Source: Rickettsiales bacterium (GTDB taxonomy: Bacteria; Pseudomonadota; Alphaproteobacteria; Rickettsiales; Anaplasmataceae). From it: a stretch of DNA of 5,598 nt. The stretch is from contig JAISAR010000074.1 of NCBI GenBank assembly GCA_031266615.1, forward strand, positions 1 to 5,598, written 5' to 3'. Under the pieces are notes generated by a model that saw only the letters and a list, made by a program, of their open reading frames with translations, was not told where the DNA came from and did not search any database. Numbering within the stretch: the first letter of the stretch is position 1; every line of letters starts with the position of its first letter. Shown here in pieces: positions 5,414-5,598 of the stretch. The position numbers and the translations under genes are program-made.

Positions 5414-5567
5414 AGTTTTTGAGACCTTGAGAGCTACAAAAATTTGCTTGACAACTCCCGCCGTTACCCTTATTATAGTACTGGAGGTATTCAGTTATCT
5501 TCATCTGTGCAGATTAAACGACAAGAGTATTAAGATTGGCGTCTTATGTTTAATTTTTTGCACTATG

Positions 5568-5598
5568 TGCACCTTATGTCTTTATTAATTTCACCTAG
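5568..5598. repeat. Terminal copy of a 31-base direct repeat (right edge)
   Basis: Same sequence and orientation as 1-31 apart from one C/T difference. It ends exactly at the first arm (ACCTAG) of the hairpin that is complete at 26-41. The real element must continue beyond the window. Two direct copies 5.57 kb apart enclose all six genes here. Confidence 0.8.

Larger units (their letters stand above)
5248..5567. other. Gene-free stretch with palindromes leading into the right-edge repeat
   Basis: No credible gene is seen. The one open plus-strand frame (5349-5588) has no ribosome binding site and runs into the dispersed repeat. Visible structures are a repeated TTATCATTAAC (5314-5324 and 5358-5368), a dyad at 5339-5356 and a hairpin at 5401-5413. 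The part from about 5420 onward reads like the upstream body of the dispersed element whose shared segment is at 5568-5598. It contains ATTGGCG (5535-5541), the reverse complement of CGCCAAT at 95-101 beyond the other copy. Joined at the shared segment, these words would form matching ends of an inverted repeat; this is inference. Confidence 0.5.

Noticed and set aside
5349..5588. Hydrophobic plus-strand open frame of 79 codons, possible small membrane protein
   Set aside because: It crosses the palindromic remnant and the dispersed repeat, starts inside a dyad without a ribosome binding site, and its hydrophobicity follows from T-rich DNA.

Overview
The window reads as a stretch of an AT-rich alphaproteobacterial chromosome, most likely Wolbachia or a close relative in the Rickettsiales. 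The basis is low G+C, a short lipoyl synthase, an L28 protein with the 'NLCNVTL' segment and a basic C-terminal tail, a DciA-like DUF721 protein, and non-coding flanks full of small palindromes and degenerate repeats. The genus is inferred from general recognition of these sequences and was not checked by a search.

Layout. Positions 1-467 carry no gene but hold repeat debris: one end of a dispersed element, a terminator-like hairpin, a pair of degenerate direct repeats and a palindromic element. A small unrecognised plus-strand gene follows (468-908). It is convergent with a 641-residue collagen-like gene on the minus strand (1147-3072). Between their ends, at 914-1016, lie two interlocked inverted repeats that can form alternative hairpins. 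A tandem pair of dyads (3150-3197) separates the collagen-like gene from a compact minus-strand housekeeping cluster. Read in the direction of transcription, that cluster is a small lipoprotein (start corrected to 5190), a DUF721/DciA-like protein, ribosomal protein L28 (rpmB, GTG start) and lipoyl synthase (lipA). Gaps are 7 and 37 bases and the last pair overlaps by 8 bases, so an operon is likely. A good promoter candidate and a clear ribosome binding site precede the lipoprotein. Positions 5248-5598 are again gene-free repeat sequence.

The first 31 bases and the last 31 bases of the window are the same sequence with one mismatch. The window is therefore bounded by two copies of a dispersed repeat: the left edge shows the part downstream of the shared segment and the right edge the part upstream of it.

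The most interesting gene is the collagen-like one. Its Gly-X-Y tracts (6, 10, 12 and 11 triplets) are separated by five interruptions that are each exactly 21 residues long and nearly identical (core EIVSKLKHDGRFKRE), with more diverged copies at the C-terminus. The small convergent gene shows faint, position-consistent similarity to its N-terminal domain, so the two may be relatives, with the small one a stand-alone version of the head domain. The housekeeping genes look ordinary: an envelope lipoprotein, a replication-helicase accessory factor, a ribosomal protein and lipoate synthesis for the 2-oxoacid dehydrogenase and glycine-cleavage complexes.
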